Below are positions 1-8,000 of a stretch of 10,286 bases of DNA, piece after piece. Every line of letters begins with the position of its first letter. Within the stretch, counting starts at the first letter, position 1. Both the position numbers and the translations under genes were made by a program. Under the pieces are notes generated by a model. That model was not told the DNA's origin, did not search any database, and was given only the letters and a program-made list of their open reading frames with translations. Source of the DNA: Actinomycetes bacterium (GTDB lineage Bacteria; Actinomycetota; Acidimicrobiia; Acidimicrobiales; Palsa-688); contig JAKAXN010000140.1 of NCBI GenBank assembly GCA_021816565.1, forward strand, positions 1-10,286, read 5' to 3'.

Positions 1-978
1 ACGGTGACGGCGGCCGTCGAGATGGCCGGCATCGACCGGCGCGAGATCGGCTTCACCTGCGCCGGGTCCTGCGACTACCTGACCGGTGGCCCCTTCGCCT
101 TCGTGTCCAACCTGGAAGCGGCCGGCGCCTGGCCCCCGATCTCCGAGTCGCACGTCGAGGCCGACGGCGCATGGGCCATGTACGAGGCCTGGATGCGCCT
201 CCAGGAGGGCGACATCGACATCGCCCTGGCGTTCGGTTCGGGCAAGTCCTCGCCGTCCAACCCGGCCGAGGTGTGGGCCCAGCAGCTCGACCCCTACTAC
301 CTGGCCCCCCTGGGTATCGACCCGGTCTCGCTGGCCGGACTGCAGGCCCGGGCCCTGCTCGATTCCGGCAAGGCCACCGAGCGGGACCTGGCCGAGGTGG
401 TGGCCAACAGCCGCCGCAACGCCGCGTCCAACCCGAACGCCCAGCTGGCCGACGCCGGCGCCTCGGCGGAGGCCCTGCTGGCCCAGCCGTATTTCCGCAA
501 CCCGCTGCGCAAGCACGACTGCCCCCCGATCTCCGACGGGGCGGTGGCGGTGATCATGGCCCGGGGCGACCGGGCCCGGGCCCTGTGCGAGCGGCCGGCG
601 TGGATCCGCGGCATGGACCACCGCATCGAGGCCCACCAGCCGGGGGTGCGCGACATCACCTCCTCCCCGTCCACCGCGCTCGCCGCCCGCAAGGCGGGCT
701 ACGACGGTGGCCCGCTGGACGTGGTGGAGCTGTGCTCGACGTTCAGCCCGCAGGAGCTGATCCTGCTCGAATCCCTGGGCCTGTCCCCGGGGGGCACCAC
801 CAGGGTGAACCCGTCCGGCGGTCCGCTGGCCGGCAACCCCATCATGGCCGTCGGCCTGGTGCGCATCATCGAGGCGGCGGCCCGGATCATCGACGGGTCG
901 GCCAACCGGGCCCTGGCCCACGCCACGGCCGGCCCGCTCTTGCAGCAGAACCTGGTCTGCCTCTTGGAGGGGGAATAG
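1..978 (+). CDS. Thiolase-fold protein, SCP2/Ltp type, 5'-truncated by window edge
   Basis: Member of the thiolase superfamily (SCP2-thiolase or lipid-transfer 'Ltp' branch) acting on acyl-CoA in the cytoplasm. The frame is open from base 1 and ends at TAG 976-978, giving 325 visible codons. The usual N-terminal strand (I-x-G-x-G-x-T type) is absent, so the true start lies upstream, probably by a few dozen codons; the GTG at 4 is not a credible start. Family marks are GFTCAGSCDYL near the beginning, the SDGAVAVIMA segment around 534-560, and a C-terminal RVNPSGGPLAGNP block at about 805-840. The classical catalytic residues look replaced: Glu (157-159) where SCP2-thiolases have the nucleophilic Cys, Cys-Ser-Thr-Phe (733-744) in place of HDCF, and Asn (835-837) in place of the His of GHP. 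The next gene starts two bases after the stop and is a paralogue, so the two are probably co-translated and may form a heteromer. It resembles mycobacterial Ltp4-type proteins, from memory. Substrate unknown. Confidence 0.85.
   Translation, partial: TVTAAVEMAGIDRREIGFTCAGSCDYLTGGPFAFVSNLEAAGAWPPISESHVEADGAWAMYEAWMRLQEGDIDIALAFGSGKSSPSNPAEVWAQQLDPYYLAPLGIDPVSLAGLQARALLDSGKATERDLAEVVANSRRNAASNPNAQLADAGASAEALLAQPYFRNPLRKHDCPPISDGAVAVIMARGDRARALCERPAWIRGMDHRIEAHQPGVRDITSSPSTALAARKAGYDGGPLDVVELCSTFSPQELILLESLGLSPGGTTRVNPSGGPLAGNPIMAVGLVRIIEAAARIIDGSANRALAHATAGPLLQQNLVCLLEGE
966..970 (+). promoter_or_regulatory. Ribosome binding site for the second thiolase-fold gene
   Basis: A GGAGG core sits inside the last codons of the upstream gene, 10 bases before the ATG at 981. 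It supports ATG 981 as the start and points to translation from a shared mRNA. Confidence 0.65.
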
Positions 979-980
979 TC

Positions 981-2132
981 ATGTCGAACCAGAAGTGCGC
1001 CATCATCGGGGTCGGCCAGACCAACTTCAAGAAGCGCCGGGACGACGTGTCGATCCCCGGGCTCCTGCGGGAGGCCATCGACCGGGCGCTCGAGGACGCC
1101 GAGCTGACCATCCGTGACGTCGACGCCGTGGTCATCGGCAAGGCCCCGGACGCCTTCGAGGGCATCGTCATGCCGGAGATCTTCCTGGCCGACGCCGTGG
1201 GCGCCACCAACAAGCCCCTCCTGAGGGTGCACACGGCCGGGTCGGTCGGCGGGTCGACCTGCATCGTGGGGGCCCACCACGTCATCGCCGGCATCCACGG
1301 CACCGTCCTGGCGGTGTCGTGGGAGAAGCAGTCGGAGGGCAACGCCCAGTGGGGCCTGGCCGGTGGCCGCTCGGGCGGCATCGGGGCCGGGGGCGCGTTC
1401 GCCCCGTGGATGCGGGCCTACATCCAGCAGTCCGGGGCGCCGGAGTACATCGGCTGGATGGTGGCGGTCAAGGACCGGCGCAACGCCGCCAGGAATCCCT
1501 ACGCCCACCTCAAGATGCCCGACATCACCCTGGAGAAGGTCAAGGAGTCCCCGATGCTGTGGGACCCCATCCGCTTCCAGGAGTCCTGCCCCTCCTCCGA
1601 CGGGGCGTGCGCGGTGATCCTCAGCAACGAGGAGGGGGCCCGGCGCTCCTCCAAGCCGGCGGCCTGGTTCCACGGGCTGTCGGTCAAGAGCGAGCTGTCG
1701 ACGTTCCCGGGGCGCAACCCGGTGAAGCCGCAGGCCGGGGTGGAGTGCGCCCACGACGTGTACCGCCAGGCCGGCATCACCAACCCCCGGGAGGAGATCG
1801 ACATGGCCGAGCTGTACGTGCCGTTCAGCTGGTACGAGCCGATGTGGCTCGAGGGCCATGACATCGCCGGTCCGGGCGAGGGCTGGAAGATGGTCGACTC
1901 GGGGGCCACCGACATCGACGGGGACTTCCCGGTCAACCCGTCCGGCGGGGTGCTCTCCACCAACGCCATCGGGGCGTCGGGCATGGTGCGCTTCGCCGAG
2001 GCCGCCCTGCAGGTGCGGGGCCTGGCCGGTGAGCACCAGGTCGACGGGGTACGGACGGCTCTGGCCCAGGCCTACGGCGGGGCGGCGAACTACTTCGCCA
2101 TGGGCGTCCTGCGCGACACCCCGCCGCAGTAA
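981..2132 (+). CDS. Thiolase-fold protein, Ltp3/SCP2-like, catalytic Cys and His substituted
   Basis: A 383-residue protein, full length for SCP2-like thiolases. The start is ATG 981, with GGAGG 10 bases upstream and the typical N-terminus CAIIGVGQTNF at residues 6-16. Later marks are the SCPSSDGACAVIL segment (202-214) and VNPSGG (318-323). Aligned by eye to SCP2-thiolase, Ser88 (TAGSVGGS) replaces the nucleophilic Cys, Tyr279 (ELYVPF) replaces the His of HDCF, and Asn328 (STNAIGASG) replaces the His of GHPLGATG. A Tyr at the HDCF position is known in Ltp2, a steroid side-chain retro-aldolase of this fold. A C-C lyase activity rather than CoA-dependent thiolysis is therefore plausible, but this is inference. 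It follows the paralogue directly and the pair recalls Rv3522-Rv3523 (ltp4-ltp3) of Mycobacterium, from memory. Such proteins often work with a DUF35 (OB-fold) partner, which is not in the window and could lie upstream. A hairpin follows the stop. Confidence 0.85.
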   Translation: MSNQKCAIIGVGQTNFKKRRDDVSIPGLLREAIDRALEDAELTIRDVDAVVIGKAPDAFEGIVMPEIFLADAVGATNKPLLRVHTAGSVGGSTCIVGAHHVIAGIHGTVLAVSWEKQSEGNAQWGLAGGRSGGIGAGGAFAPWMRAYIQQSGAPEYIGWMVAVKDRRNAARNPYAHLKMPDITLEKVKESPMLWDPIRFQESCPSSDGACAVILSNEEGARRSSKPAAWFHGLSVKSELSTFPGRNPVKPQAGVECAHDVYRQAGITNPREEIDMAELYVPFSWYEPMWLEGHDIAGPGEGWKMVDSGATDIDGDFPVNPSGGVLSTNAIGASGMVRFAEAALQVRGLAGEHQVDGVRTALAQAYGGAANYFAMGVLRDTPPQ

Positions 2133-2143
2133 GGACCGGCTGC

Positions 2144-2176
2144 GTCCGCCCGGGCCCCGGCGGGCCCCGGGCGGAC
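2144..2176. terminator. GC-rich hairpin between convergent genes, probable bidirectional terminator
   Basis: Arms 2144-2154 and 2166-2176 pair perfectly over 11 bp (GTCCGCCCGGG with CCCGGGCGGAC). Inside them a further CCC/GGG can pair (2155-2157 with 2162-2164), leaving a tight loop. The hairpin begins 12 bases after the thiolase-fold stop and lies 45 bases beyond the amidohydrolase stop on the other strand. No T-tract follows on either side, which is common in GC-rich actinobacteria. A second, imperfect palindrome (CGGACCACCGG at 2172-2182 with CCGGTGCGGTCCG at 2194-2206) overlaps its right arm and could form an alternative fold. The whole 88-base gap 2133-2220 holds nothing else that I can see. 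Confidence 0.6.
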
Positions 2177-2220
2177 CACCGGTCGGCCGGCCCCCGGTGC
2201 GGTCCGGGGGATCCGGGCGG

Positions 2221-3462
2221 TCAGCGCAGGGCCATGCCGGCGCCGCGCAGGAGGGCCTCGTTGGGCTCGGCCGGAAGCTCCTGCAGCGGCTGGGCCAGCT
2301 CCTCCACGGTGGGCCCGAACCGGGCGGCCAGCGGCGCCAGGGCGGCCAGGTCGAAGCCGTAGAGCGCGGCGGCGTTCTCGCCCAGGATGCGCGACATCTC
2401 GTCCGGGGCCACCCCCGGGAAGATCTGGCGGAGGTGCTCCCGGGTGTAGGGGTGGGTGCCCTCGTCATGGGGGTAGTCGGACCCCCACATGAAGCGGTCC
2501 GGGCCCATGATGTCGCGCACCGCGGCGTCGTCAGGACCCGGCTGCGACACGCCCATCCACACGTTCTGGGCGAAGTACTCCGAGGCCAGATGGTTGAGCT
2601 TGTGCTCGTCCCCGTAGCGGATCTCCCCGGTCTGTCCGGTCGAGCGGATCTGCTCGATGGTGGCGTCGAGGCGGTGCAGCAGGGGCGGCACCCAGGAGCA
2701 GCCGGTCTCGGTGATCACCAGCTTGAGGCGCGGGAACCGCTCGAACACGCCACCGAGGATGAGGTGCACCAGGGGCCGCTGGGAGTAGAAGCCCACCTCG
2801 TTGATGTAGAGCAGCATGGCGAAGGGGTAGTTGCCGAAGTCGGGGGCGCCGGTCCCGCCGTGCACGTTGACCGGGACCTCGAGGTCCTGCAGCACCTCCC
2901 ACAGACGGTCGTAGGCGGGGTCGTAGAGGGGCTTCACCCACTTGGCGTCCGGCGGGACGTTGGGCAGCAGGATGCCGCCGCGCAGGCCGTGCTCCTTGAT
3001 CCACCGCACCTCCGCGATGGCGTCATCGATGTCGTTGACGAAGATCTGACCGATTCCGGCGCGCCGCTCGGGGTAGTCGGCGCAGAAGTCGACCAGCCAG
3101 CGGTTGTGGGCCCGGATGCCGGCCAGGCGGTGCTCGTAGTCCTCCGGCCGGGGCGGCCCGGCGAACAGCACGAAAGACGGGAAGAACGGCGGGACCGTGT
3201 TGGGGAAGATCACCTCGCCGACCACTCCGTCGGCCTCCTGCTGGGAGTTGCGCATCTCGTTGTCCCAGTTGCGGAACCGGCGCTGGTCACCCAGATCCTT
3301 GAACGGGTTGCGGTACCGGCCCCGCCACTCGTCGAACTCCTCGATGTAGCGCCCGTCCAGATACTCGCGGTAGGCGGCGTGGCTGCCCCCGGCGTGGCTG
3401 TCGGCGGTGATGATGGTGTAGTGGCCGTCGGCCCGGTCGACGATCTGGTTCCCCGTTCCCAT
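2221..3462 (-). CDS. Metal-dependent amidohydrolase (amidohydrolase-2 / ACMSD-like TIM barrel)
   Basis: A 413-residue cytoplasmic hydrolase or decarboxylase of the amidohydrolase superfamily (PF04909 type). ATG 3460-3462 is chosen because the family's N-terminal strand, HYTIITADSHAGG, begins about 14 residues in. The same frame is open far upstream but has no homology-like content there. Likely metal and active-site residues are Asp21 and His23 (ADSHAG), His201 (NVHGGTG), Glu252 (ITETGCSW) and Asp329 (MWGSDYPHDEG). The C-terminus carries the usual ILGENAAALYGFDL block followed by a tail with GPTVEEL. The first motif is D-S-H-A-G, not the H-x-H of classical ACMSD, so the metal site may be a one-metal or altered version. 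The gene has no Shine-Dalgarno, but a TACAAT box lies 7 bases before the ATG, suggesting leaderless expression. It diverges from the esterase and converges on the thiolase-fold pair. The substrate cannot be inferred; a role in ring or side-chain degradation is a guess from the surroundings. Confidence 0.85.
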   Translation of the reverse strand: MGTGNQIVDRADGHYTIITADSHAGGSHAAYREYLDGRYIEEFDEWRGRYRNPFKDLGDQRRFRNWDNEMRNSQQEADGVVGEVIFPNTVPPFFPSFVLFAGPPRPEDYEHRLAGIRAHNRWLVDFCADYPERRAGIGQIFVNDIDDAIAEVRWIKEHGLRGGILLPNVPPDAKWVKPLYDPAYDRLWEVLQDLEVPVNVHGGTGAPDFGNYPFAMLLYINEVGFYSQRPLVHLILGGVFERFPRLKLVITETGCSWVPPLLHRLDATIEQIRSTGQTGEIRYGDEHKLNHLASEYFAQNVWMGVSQPGPDDAAVRDIMGPDRFMWGSDYPHDEGTHPYTREHLRQIFPGVAPDEMSRILGENAAALYGFDLAALAPLAARFGPTVEELAQPLQELPAEPNEALLRGAGMALR

Positions 3463-3469
3463 GCCCGGG

Positions 3470-3475
3470 ATTGTA
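3470..3475 (-). promoter_or_regulatory. Candidate -10 box (TACAAT) for the amidohydrolase, leaderless
   Basis: On the minus strand TACAAT ends 7 bases before the ATG at 3462. This is the spacing expected if transcription begins at or next to the start codon. The box lies in a small AT-rich island inside very GC-rich DNA. No convincing -35 box is visible at 16-18 bp, where bases would fall inside the esterase coding sequence, and no ribosome binding site is present. Confidence 0.5.
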
Positions 3476-3476
3476 A

Positions 3477-3482
3477 TAGAAT
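3477..3482 (+). promoter_or_regulatory. Candidate -10 box (TAGAAT) for the carboxylesterase
   Basis: TAGAAT lies 10 bases before ATG 3493. Transcription would start about 3-4 bases before the start codon, so the mRNA would be nearly leaderless, in line with the absence of a Shine-Dalgarno. It is separated by one base from the opposing TACAAT box of the amidohydrolase. Confidence 0.45.
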
Positions 3483-3492
3483 CCGCTTCTAG

Positions 3493-5007
3493 ATGGAGCC
3501 GCTGGTCGAGATCTCCGCAGGCAGGCTGAGGGGTCGCCGGGAACCGCCCGGCGTGGAGGTATTCCGGGGCATCCCCTACGCCGCCGCCCCCACCGGCCCC
3601 TTGCGGTTCCGCGCGCCCGTCCCGGCCGAGGCCTGGGGCGGCGTCCTCGACGCTTCCCGGTTCGGGCCGGCTCCGATGCAATCGGTTTCCAGTATCTACG
3701 CCGGAGGCCTGCCCGGCAACCGGGTTGCAGAAGTGTCGGAGGACTGCCTGACGGTCAACGTGTGGACACCCGGGCGGAGCGGGCGCCGGCCGGTCATGGT
3801 CTGGGTGTTCGGTGGCGCCTACCTGACCGGGGGGAGCGCCATCGGGACCTACGACGGGGCCCGCCTGGCTCTCGAGCAGGACGTGGTGGTGGTGTCTTTC
3901 AACTACCGCATGGGCGCCTTGGGCTTCCTCCTGGTGGAGGGCGGCGACAGCAACTGCGGGCTGCGCGACCAGCTGGCCGCCCTGCGCTGGGTCCGTGACA
4001 ACATCGCCGCCTTCGGAGGGGACCCGGCCAACGTCACCGGGTTCGGTGAGTCGGCCGGCGCCGGGTCCCTGCTGCACCTGCTCGCCTGCCCCGACGCCGC
4101 CGGGCTGCTGAGCCGGGCCGTCCTCCAGAGCCCCGGGGTGGACCACACGCTGGTGGCCGACCAGGCCGGGGCCGTCGCCCGGGCGGTCATGGAGGCGGCC
4201 GGCGTCGACCGTCCCGGCCGGCTGTGGGACCTGCCGGCGGAGGCCGTGCTGGCCGCCCAGGAGGCCGCCCTCCCCGGCCTGATGGCGTCGGTCGGATCCA
4301 TGCCCCTTCACCCGGTCGTCGACGGGAGCTTCCTGCCCGGCAAGCCCGGCGTGGTCCTCGCCGCCCCCGAGGTGGACCTCCTGGTGTCGTGGACGGCGGA
4401 GGAGATGCGCCTCTATCCCGACACCCGGGCCGACGAGGGCGGCCGGCCGCTGCTGGCCAGGTGGCTGAGGCGGCTGATCACGGCCCGGACCGGCGCCGAA
4501 CCCGGGGAGTCCGAGACGGCCCGGCTGCTGGACTTCTACGCCCCGGCCGGCACCGGCGCCGATATCTGGGCGGCGATCCGGACGGACTGCGTCATGCGGC
4601 TGCCGGCCCGCCGGGTGGCCCTCCGCCACGCTGCGGCCGTAGCGGCCGCCGGCTCGGGGCGGCGGACGTACGTGGCCCAGTTCGACTGGGGGGCCGAGGG
4701 CGGGCCGTGGCGGCGGGGGGCCTTCCACGCCATCGACCTGCCCTTCACCTTCGGGACCCTGGACCGCGCCGGCTGGCTGGAGTTCCTCGGGGCGGCCGGC
4801 CCCGACGACCGGGGGGCCGGCCGGGTGGCCCGGGCGCACATGCAGGCGTGGGGGGCGTTCGCCCGCAGCGGAGACCCGGGCTGGGCCTGCTACCCGGACG
4901 AGGCCATGAGGCTGGACGCCGAGCCCGTCGCCGGCCCCGACCCTCTCGCAGCGGCGGCCCGGGCGTGGGCTGGTCTGTGGTCAGACGACGGGCCGGGGAC
5001 CGCCTGA
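3493..5007 (+). CDS. Type B carboxylesterase (alpha/beta hydrolase)
   Basis: A 504-residue serine esterase, normal length for the carboxylesterase type B family, hydrolysing carboxylic esters. No signal peptide is visible, so it is probably cytoplasmic. The start ATG 3493 fits the family's N-terminal pattern: GRLRGRR at 10-16 and VFRGIPYAAAPTGPLRFRAP near 23-42. The signature EDCLTVNVWTP is present at about 83-93. The oxyanion hole is Gly107-Gly108-Ala109 (VFGGAY). The nucleophile is Ser187 in GESAG, preceded by the usual GGDPANVTGFGE run. The acid is probably Glu304 (TAEEMRL) and the base His412 (AFHAIDLPF), so the triad looks complete. Its start is 30 bp from the divergent amidohydrolase, and its last 27 bases overlap the end of the convergent mannosidase. 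A cleaned-up ester could be passed to the neighbouring amidohydrolase or CoA enzymes, but substrate preference cannot be read from sequence; p-nitrobenzyl-esterase-like annotation would be equally fair. Confidence 0.92.
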   Translation: MEPLVEISAGRLRGRREPPGVEVFRGIPYAAAPTGPLRFRAPVPAEAWGGVLDASRFGPAPMQSVSSIYAGGLPGNRVAEVSEDCLTVNVWTPGRSGRRPVMVWVFGGAYLTGGSAIGTYDGARLALEQDVVVVSFNYRMGALGFLLVEGGDSNCGLRDQLAALRWVRDNIAAFGGDPANVTGFGESAGAGSLLHLLACPDAAGLLSRAVLQSPGVDHTLVADQAGAVARAVMEAAGVDRPGRLWDLPAEAVLAAQEAALPGLMASVGSMPLHPVVDGSFLPGKPGVVLAAPEVDLLVSWTAEEMRLYPDTRADEGGRPLLARWLRRLITARTGAEPGESETARLLDFYAPAGTGADIWAAIRTDCVMRLPARRVALRHAAAVAAAGSGRRTYVAQFDWGAEGGPWRRGAFHAIDLPFTFGTLDRAGWLEFLGAAGPDDRGAGRVARAHMQAWGAFARSGDPGWACYPDEAMRLDAEPVAGPDPLAAAARAWAGLWSDDGPGTA

Positions 5008-8000
5008 CAGGCGCAGGGTCACGAGCTGGAACGGCCGCAGATGGACGGTGACCCTGCGGCCGCGGTGCTCGATGGGCGGGGGGGAGGTCAGGGGCCGCTC
5101 CAGCAGGTCGGTAGCGCAGACCGACGAGAAGTCGAAGCCGGCGGTGAGCGTCACCGCCCCCCGGGACCCGTGCACCTCGCACATCCTGACCACCACGCCG
5201 TCGCCGTCGTCGGCCCACTTCACGGCCTCGACGCTGACCCCGGGGCGGTCCAGGGCCACCACCCGTCCGGGATCGGCTACCGATCCGGGCCGGACGGCCA
5301 GCGGCAGGTTGAAGGCCTCGGCCTCCTCGACCACCCGGCCGTCGGTGCGCAGGTCTCCCGGATGGGGCAGGAGGGCGTAGGCGAAACGGTGGCGGCCCCG
5401 GTCGGCGTCGGGGTCGGGATAGCCGGGACCGCGCAGCAGCGACAGCCTCATGGTGTGGCCCCGGACGTCGTAGCCGTACTTGCAGTCGTTGAGGAGGGCC
5501 ACCCCGTATCCGGGCTCCCCGAGGTGGGCCCAGCGGTGGGCCCAGACCTCGAAGCGGGCCACGTCCCAGCTGGTGTTCTCCACCGTGGGCCGCTCGATGT
5601 GGCCGTGCTGGATCTCGTACGTGGCCCGGGCCGAGCGCACCTGCACCGGGAACGCCACCTTGAGGAACCGGTGACGCTCCTGCCAGTCGACCTCCGTGTG
5701 GAACTCCACCCGGCGGGACCCCGCGCCCAGCCGGACGACCTGGCTGATCGCCGACCGGCCGAAGCGGCGGACGATGCGCATGGCGGCCCGCCACCGGTGG
5801 GTCTCGACCAGCTCCATGGACTCCAGCCCGATCAGGTCGACGTAGCGGTCCAGGTACTCGCGGTCCACGTCCCAGGCGTCGAAGGCCTTCGGGTGGTCCT
5901 CGTGGAGCTGGAACAGGTTGCCCCTCTCCCCCGCGGCCAGCACCTCCCGGCCGGCAGCGTGGTCCCACACCGAGCTCAGCAGCCCGTCGTCGTCGAAGGA
6001 GACCCGCAGGATGCCGTTGTCCAGGAACCGCTCGCCGGCGACGACGGACTTCGCCCCGGTCTCCACCGGCACCGTCGGGGCCCAACCGCATCCCGGCACG
6101 GAAAGGAACTCCAGCCGCCCGTCGGGGAGCTCGACCAGCTCGGTGCGGTCGTAGCTGCTGGGGTTGAAAGCCACCATTCCGCCGCTTCTCCCGGTCCCGG
6201 CGATGCGGTCCTGGGCCCGCCCCGACACCCCGGCGGCTCCGGCCCGGATGGCGTCATGGTCGGCGGCCGCGTCCCGGTAGACCCACGCGATGCTCGAACC
6301 GGGGATGATGTCGTGGAACTGGTTGAGCAGAAGGGACTTCCACAGGGGGTCCAGCCCGGCGGCGGAGTCCAGCCCGGCGGCCACCGACCACATCTCGGCC
6401 GCCCGGAGGGCCTCTTCCCCCCTCCGGTTGCCCAGCTTGACGTCGGCGTGGGTGGTGCTGGTGGCCCGGTGCGCCTCCAGGTACAGCTCACCCACCCAGG
6501 TGGACCTGGGGGCGTCCTCGGCCCGGACCCGCTCGAGAAAGCCCCGGGCCGAGCCGATCTCCAGCCGGGGCAGGCCGTCGACGTCGGCCAGCCGGCGGGC
6601 CATCTCCACCATGCGCCCGGTGGGCCCGCCTCCGCCGTCGCCGTAACCGTAGGGGTAGAGGGTGAGGGAGGAGCGGTCCTTGTCGCGGAAGTTGCGATCG
6701 TCGGTCAGCATCTCGGCCACGGCCATGCTGCCGTTGTAGGTGTCGGCAGGCGGGAAGTGGGCCAGCACCCGGCTGCCGTCGTGGCCCTCCCAGGTGAAGG
6801 TCGAGTGGGGGAAACGGTTGGTGTCGCTCCAGCTCATCTTCTGGGTCACGAGAGCGTCGACCCCGGCGGCGACGGCGATCTGCGGCAGCGCCGCCGAGTA
6901 GCCGAACACGTCCGGTATCCACATCTCGGAGCTCTCCACGCCGAACTCCTCGAGGAAGAAGCGCTTGCCGTGGACGAACTGGCGGACCAGGGACTCCCCG
7001 CACGGCAGGTTGCTGTCCGCCTCCACCCACATGCCCCCCACCGGCTCCCACCGGCCGGCCGCAACCTGGGCCCGCACCTGCTCGAACAGGTCCGGGTAGC
7101 CCTCCTTCAGCCACTGGTACTGCACTGCCTGGCTGCAGACGAAGTGGTGTTCCGGGTAGCGCTCCAGGACGCGCAGCTGGTTGGCGAAGGTACGGGCGCA
7201 CTTTCGCCGGGTCTCCCGTACCGGCCACAGCCAGGCCGAGTCGATGTGGGCGTGGCCCACCGCCACCATCGTGTGGCGACCGGCTCCCGGCCCCGGCGGC
7301 CGGCCGGGACGCGACAGCACCTCTGACAGCACCTCCCGGGCCCGGCCCGCCGCTCCGGGGCCGCCGTCGGCGATCCGGGCCACGGCCTCCTCCAGGGCGC
7401 CGAGCGCTTCGCCGGACCGGTCCGGGACCCATTCCGCCAGCTGCACTGCCAGATCGAGGTCCAGCCACAGCGCTTCCACCTCCGGCTCCCGCACCGCCAG
7501 CTCCGCCTGTTCGAGGGCGTAGAGCGGGGTCCCCCCGTAGTCCGGTTCGAGCCGGGGCCAGTCCCCGGCGTGCCAGCGCGGTATGGGGTTGGCCGCCGCC
7601 TCGACGTAGAAGTCGACCGGTTCGCCGGCCCGGGCAGCCCCGCTGATCCGGATCTCGCGGTGCTCGTGGTGCAGGCCCTGCAGGGGCCGCAACTGCCGGT
7701 CGAAGACCAGCCCCTCGGCGCTGAAGCCCACGGTGCGGGCCCCGCCCAGGTGCACGAGGGCTGACACCTCCCGCCCGGACCAGCCGCCGGGCACCTCACC
7801 GCGGAAGCGGAACCAGGTGGTGGCCCACATACCGCCCCACCGGCTGCCGAGCTCGAAGGGATCGAACGGGCCGGCCACCGCCTCGGCGACCGGGACCGGC
7901 TCGCCCGGGAGGTGCCGGGCCGTGACGGTCAGCGGGACCCTCTCGGGATGGACCGCCGGGGCGACCACCCCGGCGATGAGCTCCCGGGCCTGCTCCGGTG

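Noticed and set aside
171..980. An upstream in-frame extension of the second thiolase-fold protein to an ATG at 171.
   Set aside because: This part is a Gly/Pro/Arg-rich shadow of the first gene; the family N-terminus begins exactly at ATG 981, which has its own Shine-Dalgarno.
1858..3492. A 544-codon plus-strand open frame spanning the convergent gap and the antisense of the amidohydrolase.
   Set aside because: It crosses the terminator hairpin and overlaps two genes with clear family motifs; the composition is that of a shadow frame.
3463..4839. The amidohydrolase frame stays open on the minus strand for about 459 codons upstream of its ATG, as if encoding an 872-residue protein.
   Set aside because: The upstream part lies antisense to the whole conserved esterase, is low-complexity Gly/Pro/Gln/Arg-rich, and has no family motif; in DNA this GC-rich stop codons are rare in such frames.
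5041..7326. A 761-codon plus-strand open frame.
   Set aside because: It is antisense to the GH38 gene, whose metal site and domain motifs are complete; its own translation is Gly/Val/His/Gln-rich without recognisable motifs.
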